Positions 1 through 9,465 are shown, counted from the first letter of the stretch. The stretch: 64,000 bases of DNA from Alphaproteobacteria bacterium UBA1303 (GCA_002307315.1 DBTZ01000047.1:91442-155441); one strand, 5' to 3'. Program-made: numbers and translations. The notes: a model not told the origin generated them from the letters alone.

Positions 1-6
1 AAGTTT

Positions 7-1191
7 ATGAAAATATTCTTAACTGCCGGCACCTGTTTGGTGGCGTTGATGATGCCAGCGCATGCCGAGGGCATTTCCGACTGGCGGCTCGGCCCCTATG
101 AAACGGAATTTTCCGGCTTGAACCTGCATGTGGCCGGCAGCGCCCAGGGCACCGCGACGACCGCGTTTCAGCCTTCGGCGGCGGATTTAAACAAAACCGG
201 CGTCAGCGGAGCTGCTACGCTGACCGCCGATCTTACCCGCGAATACGACAGCGGCATGGAATTGGCGTTGAAAACCGCGTTTCAACTCGCCCACGACCGG
301 CTATCGGGTGACAATTATGGCAACGATCTGGTTCAAAAGGTCTACGGCGCTATGCGGACCGGTCTAGGCACCGTCGAGGTCGGCATGAACGACGGCGTCG
401 CCTATAGCTTCGCCATTACCGGACCGGTCGTCGACGCAGAAGTCTCTTTGGACAACCCAAACGCGACCTTCTTCCGTAACCCAACTACCAAAAGGGCCTT
501 TATCGAGCAATTTGCCCTGAACAGCGCAGTGGAACCGTCTTACAACTACGCCAAATTATCCTATTACACGCCTATGCTTTTCGGCGTGAGAATCGGGGTT
601 TCCTATACGCCGTCCATCGCTAAAGACGTGCTGCCCTTCGTTTCATCCGGTCCCCGCCTCGCCAACCGACAAGAAAGCATCTGGGAAACCGCCGTGAATT
701 ATCGCGACAGTTTCGGCAATTACGAGGTCGGGTTCTCCGGCACTGCCGCTTTCGCTCACCTTGATGAAGGGATGAGAACGCCCGGCCACCGGGGGCTGGC
801 CGACTGGGCACTCGGCTTGGAGATCGCACGGCCAATCGGCGAGGACATGAAATTCTCGCTTGGCGGCGCCTATCACCGCAGCAACGCTTATGGGTTCGAT
901 CTTTTTGAAGTCGAAACCGAGGGCGAAACCAACTCGGCTCACATCAGCGCCAAAATCGAACGCGGTCCCTTCTCGTTCGGCATCGAATACGGCGACGGCA
1001 ATGCCGTAGGCGCTTCCGGCAAAACCGGGGTTCGCGGCTACCAGGTGGCGGGGGGCTACAAGATCACCGACAATCTGTCGGCAAGCCTCGGCTGGCAGGA
1101 ACTGCGGTATGCCGACGGCGCGTTCTACAACGGAAGGCCGCGCATCAACATGGATGCGGTGTTCCTGCATTTGCATTTTGAAGTTCAATAA
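7..1191 (+). CDS. Outer-membrane porin, alphaproteobacterial type
   Basis: A 394-residue exported protein. Residues 1-20 form a signal peptide ending AHA, with cleavage expected before EGISDW. The rest is built of alternating polar and aromatic stretches typical of a 16-stranded porin (for example ADLTREYDSG, VGMNDGVAYSF, SFGIEYGDG), so a general diffusion channel for small hydrophilic solutes is likely. The chain ends HFEVQ rather than in the usual terminal Phe or Trp. Only six bases precede the ATG, so promoter and ribosome site lie outside the window. The last 47 bases overlap the end of the convergent ThiE-like gene. The family is clear; the solute cannot be read from sequence. Confidence 0.82.
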   Translation: MKIFLTAGTCLVALMMPAHAEGISDWRLGPYETEFSGLNLHVAGSAQGTATTAFQPSAADLNKTGVSGAATLTADLTREYDSGMELALKTAFQLAHDRLSGDNYGNDLVQKVYGAMRTGLGTVEVGMNDGVAYSFAITGPVVDAEVSLDNPNATFFRNPTTKRAFIEQFALNSAVEPSYNYAKLSYYTPMLFGVRIGVSYTPSIAKDVLPFVSSGPRLANRQESIWETAVNYRDSFGNYEVGFSGTAAFAHLDEGMRTPGHRGLADWALGLEIARPIGEDMKFSLGGAYHRSNAYGFDLFEVETEGETNSAHISAKIERGPFSFGIEYGDGNAVGASGKTGVRGYQVAGGYKITDNLSASLGWQELRYADGAFYNGRPRINMDAVFLHLHFEVQ

Positions 1192-1786
1192 CCAAAGCTC
1201 CGATCGCCGCGATACCCGAGAACCCGCTGATACGGCTGGTGTTCTGTGCCGTAATTCCACCCAATGCATAAACCGGCAAAGGCGCGTTGCGGGCGATGCA
1301 GTTGGCCCGCCCCGTACCGAGATGGCCGATGCCGGGATGGCTTAAGGTGGCGAACACCGGCGAAAGAAATGCCGCATCCGCCCCGAACGAAGAGGCCAGC
1401 CCCAGCGCCCGTAAAGAATGGGCGGCTACCGTAATAAACAATCCGGGGCGGCAGGCGCGCCAATGGGCAATTTCGCCGCCCCGCACCTCCGGCAAGTGCA
1501 AACCGAGGCCGAGATGCGTAGCCAGCACGCCGTCGCCCGCCACCGAAACATAAAGCCCGCGGGCCCGGGCGATTTTCGTCATCGCCACCGCCAAAGCGAC
1601 GCGCTTGGCATCACTGCGCGAGCGAATCACCACCAACGTCCCCGGTGGAAGATTCTCCGCCGATTCCAAAGGGTTGGGCATTCTCTCGTCGTCGCAGACC
1701 ATGGCCAACGGCGGCAGGTTGCCTTTCTTCAAACGCATGGCCGCCCTTGCCAGCCTTGCCTTCGCGGAGCTATCGCTCATCCTCAT
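1145..1786 (-). CDS. Thiamine phosphate synthase-like protein (ThiE/TenI superfamily)
   Basis: 213 residues with a TIM-barrel pattern of the ThiE/TenI superfamily: GADAAFLSPVFATLSHPG corresponds to the ThiE segment around the phosphate loop and PVYALGGITAQN to the conserved Gly-Gly-Ile loop. ThiE joins HMP-pyrophosphate to the thiazole phosphate. The usual HLGQ-x-D segment reads HLGLGLHLPE here, so either a divergent synthase or a TenI-like relative is possible. ATG codons at 1786, 1780 and 1738 are all usable; the first overlaps the start codon of the divergent PLP-protein gene. The 3' end overlaps the porin gene by 47 bases. Confidence 0.68.
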   Translation of the reverse strand: MRMSDSSAKARLARAAMRLKKGNLPPLAMVCDDERMPNPLESAENLPPGTLVVIRSRSDAKRVALAVAMTKIARARGLYVSVAGDGVLATHLGLGLHLPEVRGGEIAHWRACRPGLFITVAAHSLRALGLASSFGADAAFLSPVFATLSHPGIGHLGTGRANCIARNAPLPVYALGGITAQNTSRISGFSGIAAIGALVIELQNANAGTPHPC

Positions 1787-2465
1787 GGTTCCGCTGATCG
1801 AAAATTACCGCTCCATTGTGGCGCGAATGGAAGCGGCGAGAAAGCAGGCGATGGCGCCGGCTCCCTCAACCGCGCTGATTGCCGTCAGCAAGTTTCACGG
1901 CATCGAAGACGTTCGCTTATTGCTTGAAGCGGGCCATCGCGATTTCGGCGAAAACCGGGTGCAGGAAGCCCACGCCAAGTGGACCGGTCTGAAACGGGAA
2001 TTTCCCGATTTGCGCCTGCACATGATCGGCCCCCTGCAAACCAACAAGGTGGATGAGGCTATCGAGCTGTTCGATGCCATTCATTCGCTCGACCGGCCGA
2101 AATTGCTGACGGCACTAAAAGCAGCCTGCGAAAAAAACGATCGGCAGATGGACTTGTACGTGCAGGTCAACACCGGCGAGGAACCCCAAAAGGCCGGTAT
2201 TGCGCCTGCCGTAGCCAAGGCCTTCGTCGCCGAAGCCCGCGCCGCGTTTGGCGGCCAGATCAAAGGGCTGATGTGCATTCCCCCCTTCGACGAGGCGCCG
2301 GCACCGCATTTTGCCCTGCTGAAGAAGCTGGCTCAAGAATCAAATCTCGTCGGCCTCAGTATGGGCATGAGTGACGATTTCGAAACCGCCATTGCCCTCG
2401 GTTCGACCTATATTCGGGTAGGCACCGCCATTTTCGGCCCCAGACCGAGGCTAATGGCTGTATAA
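1785..2465 (+). CDS. YggS/PROSC family pyridoxal-phosphate homeostasis protein
   Basis: 226 residues matching the single-domain alanine-racemase-like YggS family. IAVSKFHG carries the PLP lysine (K36), followed by the signatures HRDFGENRVQEA, MIGPLQTNK, LYVQVNTGEEPQKAG, MGMSDDFETAIALGST and RVGTAIFGPR. The family has no confirmed catalytic reaction and buffers free PLP in the cytoplasm. The reading frame is open back to 1605, but the upstream part is antisense to the ThiE-like gene, and homologues start close to this ATG. GGAG at 1766-1769 is a somewhat distant ribosome site. The stop codon abuts the stop of the next, convergent gene. Confidence 0.9.
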   Translation: MVPLIENYRSIVARMEAARKQAMAPAPSTALIAVSKFHGIEDVRLLLEAGHRDFGENRVQEAHAKWTGLKREFPDLRLHMIGPLQTNKVDEAIELFDAIHSLDRPKLLTALKAACEKNDRQMDLYVQVNTGEEPQKAGIAPAVAKAFVAEARAAFGGQIKGLMCIPPFDEAPAPHFALLKKLAQESNLVGLSMGMSDDFETAIALGSTYIRVGTAIFGPRPRLMAV

Positions 2466-2969
2466 TCAATTGATTATATTTATGTTTCCTATCTCCGCGG
2501 AGGTCTTTCGATAGGCCTCCGACGCTTGCCGGGCAGACAGGCCCAGCGTTTGCGGCGGCCCGTCGGCAACGTTGGCCCGATCGGCCTGGGCGATGCGAGT
2601 TTCGCTGCCGTCGCCGGTCACCATCGCCAACACGGTATCGCCGAAATAATTCCCGGTGACCTCCTTGAATGCCGCATCGGCTAACGAGGACACGAAACCC
2701 CACAAGCCTCCGTAAAGCGCATCGCCGGCAATCTTTTCGCCCGTCCCGATTTGATCGCCGGTCAACTGCCGGTATATGGCCGAGACCACCGGGATATGCT
2801 GAAGCGGATTCACGACATCGAGGAAATCGCCGAAGCTGAAACTTTCACCCGTGGCAGTCTTGGCCGCCTCGGCCGCTTTCTGGGCGGCGGCGGGTATGAC
2901 GGCATGGATGGAATAATCGAATCCCGGCATGAGGCAAACAGAAGCAAGCCCCGCGCCAGAATTAACCAT
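2466..2969 (-). CDS. Conserved hypothetical protein
   Basis: 167 residues without a signal peptide or a family I can name. The central part (GDFLDVVNPLQHIPVV followed by YRQLTGDQIGTGEKIAGD) is alanine- and glycine-rich with alternating hydrophobic stretches, and GLWGFVSSLADAAFKEVTG could form a hairpin helix. Similar small proteins with an NPLQHIPVV-like segment occur in Rhodospirillales as far as I recall, which supports a real gene. It ends exactly next to the stop codon of the YggS-type gene. An internal ATG at 2930 is an alternative start. Function unknown. Confidence 0.55.
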   Translation of the reverse strand: MVNSGAGLASVCLMPGFDYSIHAVIPAAAQKAAEAAKTATGESFSFGDFLDVVNPLQHIPVVSAIYRQLTGDQIGTGEKIAGDALYGGLWGFVSSLADAAFKEVTGNYFGDTVLAMVTGDGSETRIAQADRANVADGPPQTLGLSARQASEAYRKTSAEIGNINIIN

Positions 2970-3012
2970 TTGTTTCTAATGGATTCGCTGAACGGTAGGG
3001 AACTTTCTGCCG

Positions 3013-4122
3013 CTACAGAAGATGCCCGGCCTTCTCTGCTTTGGTACGCAAGTAATGCCGGTTGTGGGGATTGGCCGGAAAGGCGTGGGGAACGCGCTCA
3101 GTGACATGGATGCCGGCCGCTTCCAGCCCGACGATTTTTTCGGGGTTGTTGGTCAGAAGCCGCACCGAGGAATAGCCCAAAAGCTGCAACATTCGTGCGG
3201 CAACGGCATAGAGCCGCTCGTCGGCTTCAAAGCCGAGGCGTTCATTGGCATCCACGGTATCGAAGCCTTGGTCCTGCAACTTGTAGGCGCGAAGTTTGTT
3301 GATAATGCCGATGCCGCGCCCTTCTTGGGCGAGATACAGCAGTACCCCGCCACCCGATTCGGCGATGATTTTGATCGCTCCGCGCAACTGTTGGCCGCAG
3401 TCGCATTTCAGCGAGCCCAAAAGATCGCCGGTGAAGCATTCGGAATGCAGCCGAGTCAGCACTGGTTTGGCGGTGGGGGGATCGTCGATAACGATGGCAA
3501 AATGTTCCGGGCCACCATCGCCGGAGCGAAACGCCGCCAATTCGGCGTTTTCCGCCCCCTCGAGCGGCACATGGGCGCGGACCGTCAGCTTAAGCTCGAC
3601 GACGGCTTTGTTTTCAAAGGAAAAAACGGCATCGGACGGAATTTCCATGCCGCGTACCGTACCCTGGTACAACACCGCCGCAGGCAGAAGACCAGCCAAT
3701 TTTGTCAGTTTAACCGCCGCGGCAAAGGCTCGCGGCAACTTGCGACGGCTCGCCGCAAATGGCCCTTTGAGCGGGGTGGCCAGATCGAAAGTCGGATCGA
3801 TAATCGCCCGCACCGTATCGGCCTTCATATCCTTGGTCAGCGGCAAGGCCACAACTTCCGGGGTGTAAAGACGAATCTTTAAGGTTTCGGCCCGAGCATG
3901 GCTTAGGACGAGAAACCCGCCATTCATCTTGACGCGGCGCCGTTCGTTCAAGGTTTCGGCCGCCAGCATTGCCCAACCACCGCTCAACCCCACAGGGCGG
4001 CCGCACTTCAGCGCATCGGCAGCCCGCGCCAGCGCAGCCAGGTCCGTTCCCTTGGTACGCTTTTTTTTCGACGGAGCGGATCGGCGACGGTTTTGCCGAA
4101 GGAGACGAGTTGAACTAACCAT
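3013..4122 (-). CDS. ribA: GTP cyclohydrolase II with degenerate N-terminal RibB-like region
   Basis: 369 residues. The C-terminal half, from about residue 165, is a canonical GTP cyclohydrolase II, first step of riboflavin synthesis: LHSECFTGDLLGSLKCDCG supplies the zinc cysteines C229, C240 and C242, YLAQEGRGIGI the active-site loop, and RLLTNNPEKI and the final TKAEKAGHLL are family hallmarks. The first 160 residues occupy the place of a DHBP synthase domain, but the acidic DRENEGD catalytic motif is absent, so this part is probably vestigial or structural. The frame is open upstream to 4359, but that stretch crosses the divergent regulator gene; ATG at 4122 leaves a 79-base divergent promoter region. 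Confidence 0.92.
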   Translation of the reverse strand: MVSSTRLLRQNRRRSAPSKKKRTKGTDLAALARAADALKCGRPVGLSGGWAMLAAETLNERRRVKMNGGFLVLSHARAETLKIRLYTPEVVALPLTKDMKADTVRAIIDPTFDLATPLKGPFAASRRKLPRAFAAAVKLTKLAGLLPAAVLYQGTVRGMEIPSDAVFSFENKAVVELKLTVRAHVPLEGAENAELAAFRSGDGGPEHFAIVIDDPPTAKPVLTRLHSECFTGDLLGSLKCDCGQQLRGAIKIIAESGGGVLLYLAQEGRGIGIINKLRAYKLQDQGFDTVDANERLGFEADERLYAVAARMLQLLGYSSVRLLTNNPEKIVGLEAAGIHVTERVPHAFPANPHNRHYLRTKAEKAGHLL

Positions 4123-4201
4123 GGCACCCCCATACACCAGCCGGACGAAAGCGGATAGAGTGCCCCCCACCGACACCGAAGCAAAAAAACGAAGGTAGTC
4201 C

Positions 4202-4897
4202 ATGTCCAATCCACGCGCCGCAACCGTTAAGCGCGTTCTCTTGGTCGAAGATGATGCCATGCTGTGCTCGACCCTGGCCGAGCAATTGAGCCAGGAGGGC
4301 ATCACCGTCGCCACCGCGGGTGACTGCGCCACCGCCAAACGACAGGCATTCGACTGCAATTACGATTGTATTATTCTCGATGTCGGTCTGCCCGACGGTG
4401 ACGGCAGAACCTTGTGTCGCGAATTGCGCGATGCGGGAATGAGCTGTCCGATCCTGCTGTTGACCGGTGCCGATTCGGATGCCGACCAGATTGCCGGATT
4501 GGAGTCCGGTGCCGACGATTACATCACCAAGCCGTTCCGCTTCCACGTTCTGATGGCACGAGTGAACGCACATTTGCGCACGCGCGATCGCAGCGAAGAG
4601 GCCACCTACCGCATCGGCCCCTATACTTTCCGGCCAAGCGCCAAACTGCTGCTCGACGCCAACGAACAAAAAATCCGTCTGACCGAGAAAGAAACCAATA
4701 TTCTCAAATTCTTATATCGTAGCGGCGAAACCGTGCCGCGCGAAACCCTGCTGCACGAGGTTTGGGGGTATAACCCGGCAGTCACAACCCATACGCTGGA
4801 AACCCACATTTACCGCCTGCGCCAAAAAATTGAAATTAATCCTGGCGACGCACGCATTCTGATTACCGAAAGCGGCGGCTACAGGCTGATGATCTGA
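4202..4897 (+). CDS. OmpR/PhoB-family response regulator
   Basis: 231 residues. An N-terminal receiver domain contains the acidic pair in LLVEDDAM, phospho-acceptor D60 in CIILDVGLPDGDG, T88 and K110 in ITKPF. The C-terminal winged helix covers about residues 140-231, with LTEKETNILKFLYRSGE, RETLLHEVWGYN, THTLETHIYRLRQKI and a final GGYRLMI. Phosphorylation should drive dimerisation and DNA binding. No histidine kinase is adjacent, so it is an orphan here. AAGG lies just upstream of the ATG. It shares a divergent promoter region with ribA and precedes the DUF2807 gene on the same strand. Confidence 0.93.
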   Translation: MSNPRAATVKRVLLVEDDAMLCSTLAEQLSQEGITVATAGDCATAKRQAFDCNYDCIILDVGLPDGDGRTLCRELRDAGMSCPILLLTGADSDADQIAGLESGADDYITKPFRFHVLMARVNAHLRTRDRSEEATYRIGPYTFRPSAKLLLDANEQKIRLTEKETNILKFLYRSGETVPRETLLHEVWGYNPAVTTHTLETHIYRLRQKIEINPGDARILITESGGYRLMI

Positions 4898-4971
4898 ACG
4901 CGGAGACTGTGGTTTTTTTGTCATGCCCGGTGCTGCCGTTTTTTTGCATCCGCGCGCGGCCGCGGCAGCAT

Positions 4972-4999
4972 CCTGATAATATCGCCAACAATTATCAGG
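4972..4999 (+). promoter_or_regulatory. Perfect inverted repeat overlapping the ribosome site of the DUF2807 gene
   Basis: CCTGATAAT at 4972-4980 and ATTATCAGG at 4991-4999 are exact reverse complements separated by 10 bases. The right arm runs into the CAGGAG ribosome site (4996-5001) of the gene starting at 5008. In RNA this could form a hairpin masking the ribosome site; in DNA it could be an operator, for instance for the response regulator encoded just upstream. Which applies cannot be told from sequence. Confidence 0.5.
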
Positions 5000-5007
5000 A
5001 GCCTTTG

Positions 5008-5946
5008 ATGGATTATCGGCCGTACCGTTGCATCGCTTCCATCGCCTTTGGTGCCGCCATCGCCGTCCTGACGTCGTTGCCGGCCGCTGCCGGCGACAAC
5101 GATTGGACCAAGCTTCCGACGCGCAGCTACAATGTTCAGTCGCTTAAGATCGAAGGTTTGGTCGGCGGCCTGACCATCGATGTCAAACCCACCGGTCCGG
5201 CATTGCTGGAGGTCAGCGGCGTGCAATGGAAGGTCAACCGGCTATCGGTACGTCAGAACGGCGATGTCCTGCGCATCGAAGGCAGCGAGGAATACAAGAC
5301 CCGAGACAGGACGCACTGGTTCGATTTTCGCAACATCGGCAAAGACGAAACGAAGAACCTATTTGTGCATTTGATCGTGCCCAAGGGCACCGCGGTCGAT
5401 GTCGGCAATATGATCGGCAAAGCGCAAATCGGCGACACCTATGGGCCGATGAAATTCGGATCTGCCGGCGGCGCCGATTCGCAGATCGGCAATGTCGCCA
5501 AGACCGACATATCGCTGGCCGGATCGGGAAAAATCGCCGTCGGCAGTATCGGCGGCGACTTCCATGCCGAAACCGCCGGCAGCGGCGACATTATTGTCCG
5601 CGATGTCGATGGTGAAACCCACGCGGAAATCGCCGGTTCAGGTTCGATATCGACGGCGCGAATCGGTCGTGGCGCCCATGTCGAGATTGCCGGCTCGGGC
5701 AATTTTGCCGCTGCGGAAGTGAACGGGCCGACCCATGTCGAGATTGCCGGTTCCGGCTCGGTCAACATCGCCGGCGGCAAGGCCAACCCTTTCCAGGTCG
5801 AGATCGCCGGGTCGGGCAACGTTGATTTCGGCGGCATAGCGGTCGATCCCAGCATTGAATCCCAGGGATCGGGTAACGTCGCTTTGAAGACCTATCGCGG
5901 CAAGCTCCGTACCGAAGGCAACGTTCATCTAAAAACCGGCAATTAA
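5008..5946 (+). CDS. Exported DUF2807 (head-GIN type) beta-repeat protein
   Basis: 312 residues. A signal peptide of about 28 residues ends LPAAAG. After a short domain of about residues 30-140, the protein has a run of repeated units of the form hVEIAGSGxh (at least eight AGSG motifs), the mark of the DUF2807/head-GIN family that folds as a right-handed beta-helix. Such proteins are periplasmic or surface-attached; no enzyme activity is established. ATG at 5008 is chosen because CAGGAG lies 6-7 bases upstream and the signal peptide starts there. A strong terminator follows. It may be cotranscribed with the regulator 110 bases upstream. Confidence 0.85.
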   Translation: MDYRPYRCIASIAFGAAIAVLTSLPAAAGDNDWTKLPTRSYNVQSLKIEGLVGGLTIDVKPTGPALLEVSGVQWKVNRLSVRQNGDVLRIEGSEEYKTRDRTHWFDFRNIGKDETKNLFVHLIVPKGTAVDVGNMIGKAQIGDTYGPMKFGSAGGADSQIGNVAKTDISLAGSGKIAVGSIGGDFHAETAGSGDIIVRDVDGETHAEIAGSGSISTARIGRGAHVEIAGSGNFAAAEVNGPTHVEIAGSGSVNIAGGKANPFQVEIAGSGNVDFGGIAVDPSIESQGSGNVALKTYRGKLRTEGNVHLKTGN

Positions 5947-5972
5947 CCGTATTCGGCTGTCGATCATTCTTG

Positions 5973-6001
5973 CAGCGGGCACTTTGCCCGCTGTTTTTTT
6001 T
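5973..6001 (+). terminator. Rho-independent terminator
   Basis: CAGCGGGCA (5973-5981) pairs perfectly with TGCCCGCTG (5985-5993) around a three-base loop and is followed by eight T residues. It lies 26 bases after the stop codon of the DUF2807 gene. Confidence 0.9.
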
Positions 6002-6007
6002 AGGGCT

Positions 6008-6087
6008 AGAGCAATATGCGCAAGTTGTGTTCACTTTCTGTGCGGAACGTTGCGGCCAAACAAAAGGATAGAGCGGCGCTCCGACGG
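6008..6087. repeat. Dispersed intergenic repeat, family A (copy 1)
   Basis: Begins AGAGCAATATGCGCAAG and contains TTGCGGCCAAACAAAAGGAT and AGAGCGGCG. The segment GTTGCGGCCAAACAAAAG is shared almost exactly with the copy near 49.8 kb. It lies between the terminator at 5973 and the penicillin-binding-protein gene. Confidence 0.75.
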
Positions 6088-6178
6088 AAAAACGACGGAT
6101 AAAAATTCGTAAACTTGCGGGCATTGTTTAACGCCTGTTAACCAACAGACGCAGACAATACCGTTCTGGAAGGATTAA

Positions 6179-8134
6179 ATGGCCGCCAAAGCTCCGCCGG
6201 AACAGGTGCCTACCCAGCCCCCACCGCCCAAACGCCGGCACAGTTGGCCATATGCGGTCATACTGGTTCTTGCCTGGGGCGGCATTTTCGGAGCGATCTA
6301 TTTTTCGCACCTTCTGTCGGGCCTGCCCGATGTATCCACGCTGCTTGTCGGCGGCCAATCGCGGTCGGTGACGATTTACGACGTGCGCGACCGGCTGATC
6401 GACGTGCGCGGGTTGACGCAGGGCGAGATGGTGGACGCGGCGGAACTGCCGACCTACGTATCCAACGCCTTTATCGCCATCGAAGACAGGCGTTTCCGCT
6501 CGCATCTCGGCATCGACATCATCGGCCTTACTCGCGCCGCCTACGAAAACATGCAGCGCGGCCATGTGGTACAGGGCGGATCGACCCTGACTCAACAACT
6601 GGCCAAAAACCTGTTCTTGGAACCCAAGCGCACGCTCGACCGCAAAATTCAGGAGGCAATGCTCGCGATCTACCTCGAGTCGCGCTATTCGAAGAACCAG
6701 ATCCTCAGTCTTTATCTCAACCGGGTGCATTTCGGCGCCGGCGTCTACGGCATCGAAGCGGCGGCGATGCGGTTTTTCGGCAAACACGCCAATCAACTTT
6801 CTCTTAACGAAGCGGCAATGCTGGCGGGAAGTTTGAAGGCACCGTCGCGTTACAACCCGTTGGCCGATCCCGACGCATCCGCCGCCCGCGCCACCGTGGT
6901 GCTCAGGGCGATGCACGAGGAAAACTACATCGATGACACCCAATTGAAGGAGGCGCTTTCCACTCGCGCCCGCATCGTGCGAGGGACCGCCACGCAGAAT
7001 TCCGGCTATTTCGTAGATTGGGTGATTTCGCTCATACCGGGCTATATCGGCGACACCAAAGGCGCGCTGATTATCGACACCACCTTCGATATCGACGCTC
7101 AGCGCCAAGCCGAGCGCGCGGTTGCGGCCAAACTCGACAACGAAGGCGAAGCCGTCAGCGCCGGCCAGGCCGCACTGATTGCAATGACCCCGGATGGAGC
7201 GGTGCGGGCGATGGTAGGCGGGCGCGCCTATGAACTAAGCCCGTTCAACCGCGCTACCGATGCGATGCGTCAACCCGGTTCCGCCTTCAAGCCGTTTGTC
7301 TATCTGGCGGCGCTCGAACACGGCCTGACCCTCGAAGACACCCGCACCGACGGCCCCGTTGACATCAACGGCTGGAAACCCAGGGATTTCGAGGGCACCT
7401 ATCAGGGCAACATCACCTTGCTCAAAGCGTTTGCATTGTCGTCCAATACCGTCGCCGCACAATTGACTGCCGAGGTCGGCCCGGCCGCCGTGGCGCGTGC
7501 CGCCCGCCGGCTCGGCATCGAATCGCGGCTGATGGCGGTGAACTCACTGGCGCTCGGTACTTCGGTGGTGTCGCCGCTCGAACTAACCACGGCCTATGTT
7601 CCCTTTGCCAACGGCGGCTTCAAGACCGAACCGTTTGCGATCGTGCGCATCCGCAAAGCCTCGGGCGAAATTCTCTGGCAACGGCAGAATCTTGAACCGA
7701 AACGCGTAATCGATCCGGCCATCCTGGTCCAAATGACAAAAGCGATGCAGGAAGTCATGGCGAACGGCACCGGGCGGGCGGCACAGCTAACCGACCGCCC
7801 GAGTGCCGGCAAAACCGGTACGTCGCAGGATTTTCGCGACGCTTGGTTTGTCGGTTTCAGCGCCGACCTGATTTGCGGCGTATGGATCGGTAACGACAAC
7901 AACGCCCCTATGCGTCACGTCACCGGCGGCGGACTACCTTCGCACATTTTCAAGGCGTTCATGGAAGACGCCGAGGCGGGACTGCCGGCCAAGCCGCTTC
8001 CCGGCGAGACCGTTGTCGCCGAAAGTCCGCAACAACAGCAGCCGCAGCAACAACCGCAACAGCAGCAAAAACCACAGGAGGAACATAAGGATAGCTTGCG
8101 CGACCTCATCGAATCCTTGTTCAACGGCAAATGA
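6179..8134 (+). CDS. Class A penicillin-binding protein (transglycosylase/transpeptidase)
   Basis: 651 residues: a short cytoplasmic tail, one membrane segment at about 25-45, then a GT51 transglycosylase domain with catalytic E102 in [12 protein letters not shown] and the [15 protein letters not shown] motif. The transpeptidase domain has SAFK (nucleophile S368), SSN (421-423) and KTGT (545-548). It polymerises and cross-links peptidoglycan on the periplasmic side. It is shorter than typical PBP1A and ends in a Gln-rich tail of about 25 residues before a final acidic segment. A GAAGGA ribosome site precedes the ATG. The stop overlaps the start of the DUF2817 gene by four bases, indicating coupling. 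Confidence 0.93.
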   Translation: MAAKAPPEQVPTQPPPPKRRHSWPYAVILVLAWGGIFGAIYFSHLLSGLPDVSTLLVGGQSRSVTIYDVRDRLIDVRGLTQGEMVDAAELPTYVSNAFIAIEDRRFRSHLGIDIIGLTRAAYENMQRGHVVQGGSTLTQQLAKNLFLEPKRTLDRKIQEAMLAIYLESRYSKNQILSLYLNRVHFGAGVYGIEAAAMRFFGKHANQLSLNEAAMLAGSLKAPSRYNPLADPDASAARATVVLRAMHEENYIDDTQLKEALSTRARIVRGTATQNSGYFVDWVISLIPGYIGDTKGALIIDTTFDIDAQRQAERAVAAKLDNEGEAVSAGQAALIAMTPDGAVRAMVGGRAYELSPFNRATDAMRQPGSAFKPFVYLAALEHGLTLEDTRTDGPVDINGWKPRDFEGTYQGNITLLKAFALSSNTVAAQLTAEVGPAAVARAARRLGIESRLMAVNSLALGTSVVSPLELTTAYVPFANGGFKTEPFAIVRIRKASGEILWQRQNLEPKRVIDPAILVQMTKAMQEVMANGTGRAAQLTDRPSAGKTGTSQDFRDAWFVGFSADLICGVWIGNDNNAPMRHVTGGGLPSHIFKAFMEDAEAGLPAKPLPGETVVAESPQQQQPQQQPQQQQKPQEEHKDSLRDLIESLFNGK

Positions 8135-9210
8135 GCGCGCGGTATTTTCCCGAAAGCTACCGCGACGGACGCACCGCTTTTCTTGCCGCTGCGGGCGACC
8201 GCGGCCTCAGCACCATCACCCGCGTGCATCCATCCCGATTGGGACGCGATGGCAAACCTTTGTTTCTCGACACAGTAGCCTTGGGGCCGCGCGGCACCGA
8301 AACCGCCCTGCTGGTGATTTCCGGCATGCACGGGGTCGAAGGATATTTCGGGTCGGGCGTATTGACCACCGCGTTACGCGAGAACTGGTTCGCCGGCTGC
8401 TCAGGGCGCATCGTGCTGCTGCATGCGCTCAACCCGTTCGGGTTTTCCTTCGACCGCCGGACCGACGAAAACAACGTCGACGTCAACCGCAATTTCATCG
8501 ATCACACCCACCCGCCCGACAATTGCGACTATGCAGCGCTGGCCAAGGCCATCGCCCTTTCCGACCTGTCTTATGAAACGATGGCGGCTTCGGATGCCGC
8601 CTTGGCAGGGTATGCGGAGAGAAGCGGACCGGCACAACTGCAGGCCGCTTTGGCGCTCGGTCAATATACCCATGAGGCCGGTTTGTGTTACGGCGGCCAC
8701 GCTTTATGCTGGTCGGCGACGGCCATATTCGATGTGCTCAAGGAAGAGTTGAAGGGGGCCAGACGTCTGATTGTGCTCGATTTGCACACCGGGCTGGGAG
8801 ACTTCGCAACCGGCCAGATCGTCTGCGACGATCCGATTGCGAGTTCCGCCTTCGCCCGCGCCAAGGCGATTTGGCCGCATGTAACCGCCAGCGCTTCCGG
8901 CGAGGCGGTGGCGCCGCCAGCTTACGGCCTTCCCGGCCCTGCCCTGGCCGCCCGGGTGAACGAAGTTACGTTCGCCACGTTGGAAATCGGCACGCTGCCG
9001 CTGCCGGACGTTTTTTCCGCCCTGCGTAAGGATTTATGGTTGCACTGCGTCGCCGGAGAATACCATTCGGCGGCGGCCGCCATTGCCGCCGAAATGCGTG
9101 CCGCTTTTTTTCCCGCCGATCCGTCCTGGCGCGAAGCGGCCATGCAAACGGCCCGGGCCGCAACGGCCGCAGCCCTGCCGGCATTAGGCTACAGCCATTT
9201 GCGGTCATAA
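8131..9210 (+). CDS. DUF2817 family M14-like metallopeptidase
   Basis: 359 residues of the DUF2817 family, related to zinc carboxypeptidases of clan MC. GMHGVEG supplies an HxxE pair (H67, E70) and [11 protein letters not shown] a third likely zinc histidine; [12 protein letters not shown] matches the conserved substrate loop. No signal peptide is seen, so a cytoplasmic hydrolase is likely. The ATG overlaps the stop of the penicillin-binding-protein gene (ATGA), so the two are translated together and a role in peptidoglycan peptide turnover is conceivable but only inferred. Confidence 0.8.
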   Translation: MSARYFPESYRDGRTAFLAAAGDRGLSTITRVHPSRLGRDGKPLFLDTVALGPRGTETALLVISGMHGVEGYFGSGVLTTALRENWFAGCSGRIVLLHALNPFGFSFDRRTDENNVDVNRNFIDHTHPPDNCDYAALAKAIALSDLSYETMAASDAALAGYAERSGPAQLQAALALGQYTHEAGLCYGGHALCWSATAIFDVLKEELKGARRLIVLDLHTGLGDFATGQIVCDDPIASSAFARAKAIWPHVTASASGEAVAPPAYGLPGPALAARVNEVTFATLEIGTLPLPDVFSALRKDLWLHCVAGEYHSAAAAIAAEMRAAFFPADPSWREAAMQTARAATAAALPALGYSHLRS

Positions 9211-9302
9211 AAAACCGGAGCGGAGCCTTTCGCAGATCTACGCCGTGTCGCAAAACCCGCCGGACAACGGTCGAGTGCATCTCCGGTTAGGGCAAACAAC
9301 AC

Positions 9303-9401
9303 GGCGCCCTACGAAATACCAAGCATCGCGGCATCGTCAGCGTCGGTGCCGACTTCCTGCTCAACCTCATCGCTTACAATTTGGCCCATATCCAAAAATG
9401 A
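9303..9401 (+). pseudogene. C-terminal relic of an IS5-type transposase
   Basis: Read in frame, 9303-9401 encodes about 32 residues including LRNTKHRGIVSVG and FLLNLIAYNLAHIQK before a TGA stop. This matches the usual C-terminal end of IS5-group transposases (a basic KHRG segment, then a hydrophobic stretch with AYNL). An in-frame TAG lies a few codons upstream and no catalytic region or clear terminal inverted repeats remain, so it is a decayed fragment. Most of the 352-base gap between the DUF2817 and purU genes is explained by this relic plus the hairpin before purU. Confidence 0.6.
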
Positions 9402-9465
9402 TTGCCGCCTGAGCACGGCTCAGCAAACTGCTATTATTGGGCACACCGTTTGAATTTTTATGCCT

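Noticed and set aside
6128..7108. Open frame of about 325 codons on the minus strand
   Set aside because: Antisense to the penicillin-binding protein with intact catalytic motifs; no domain seen.
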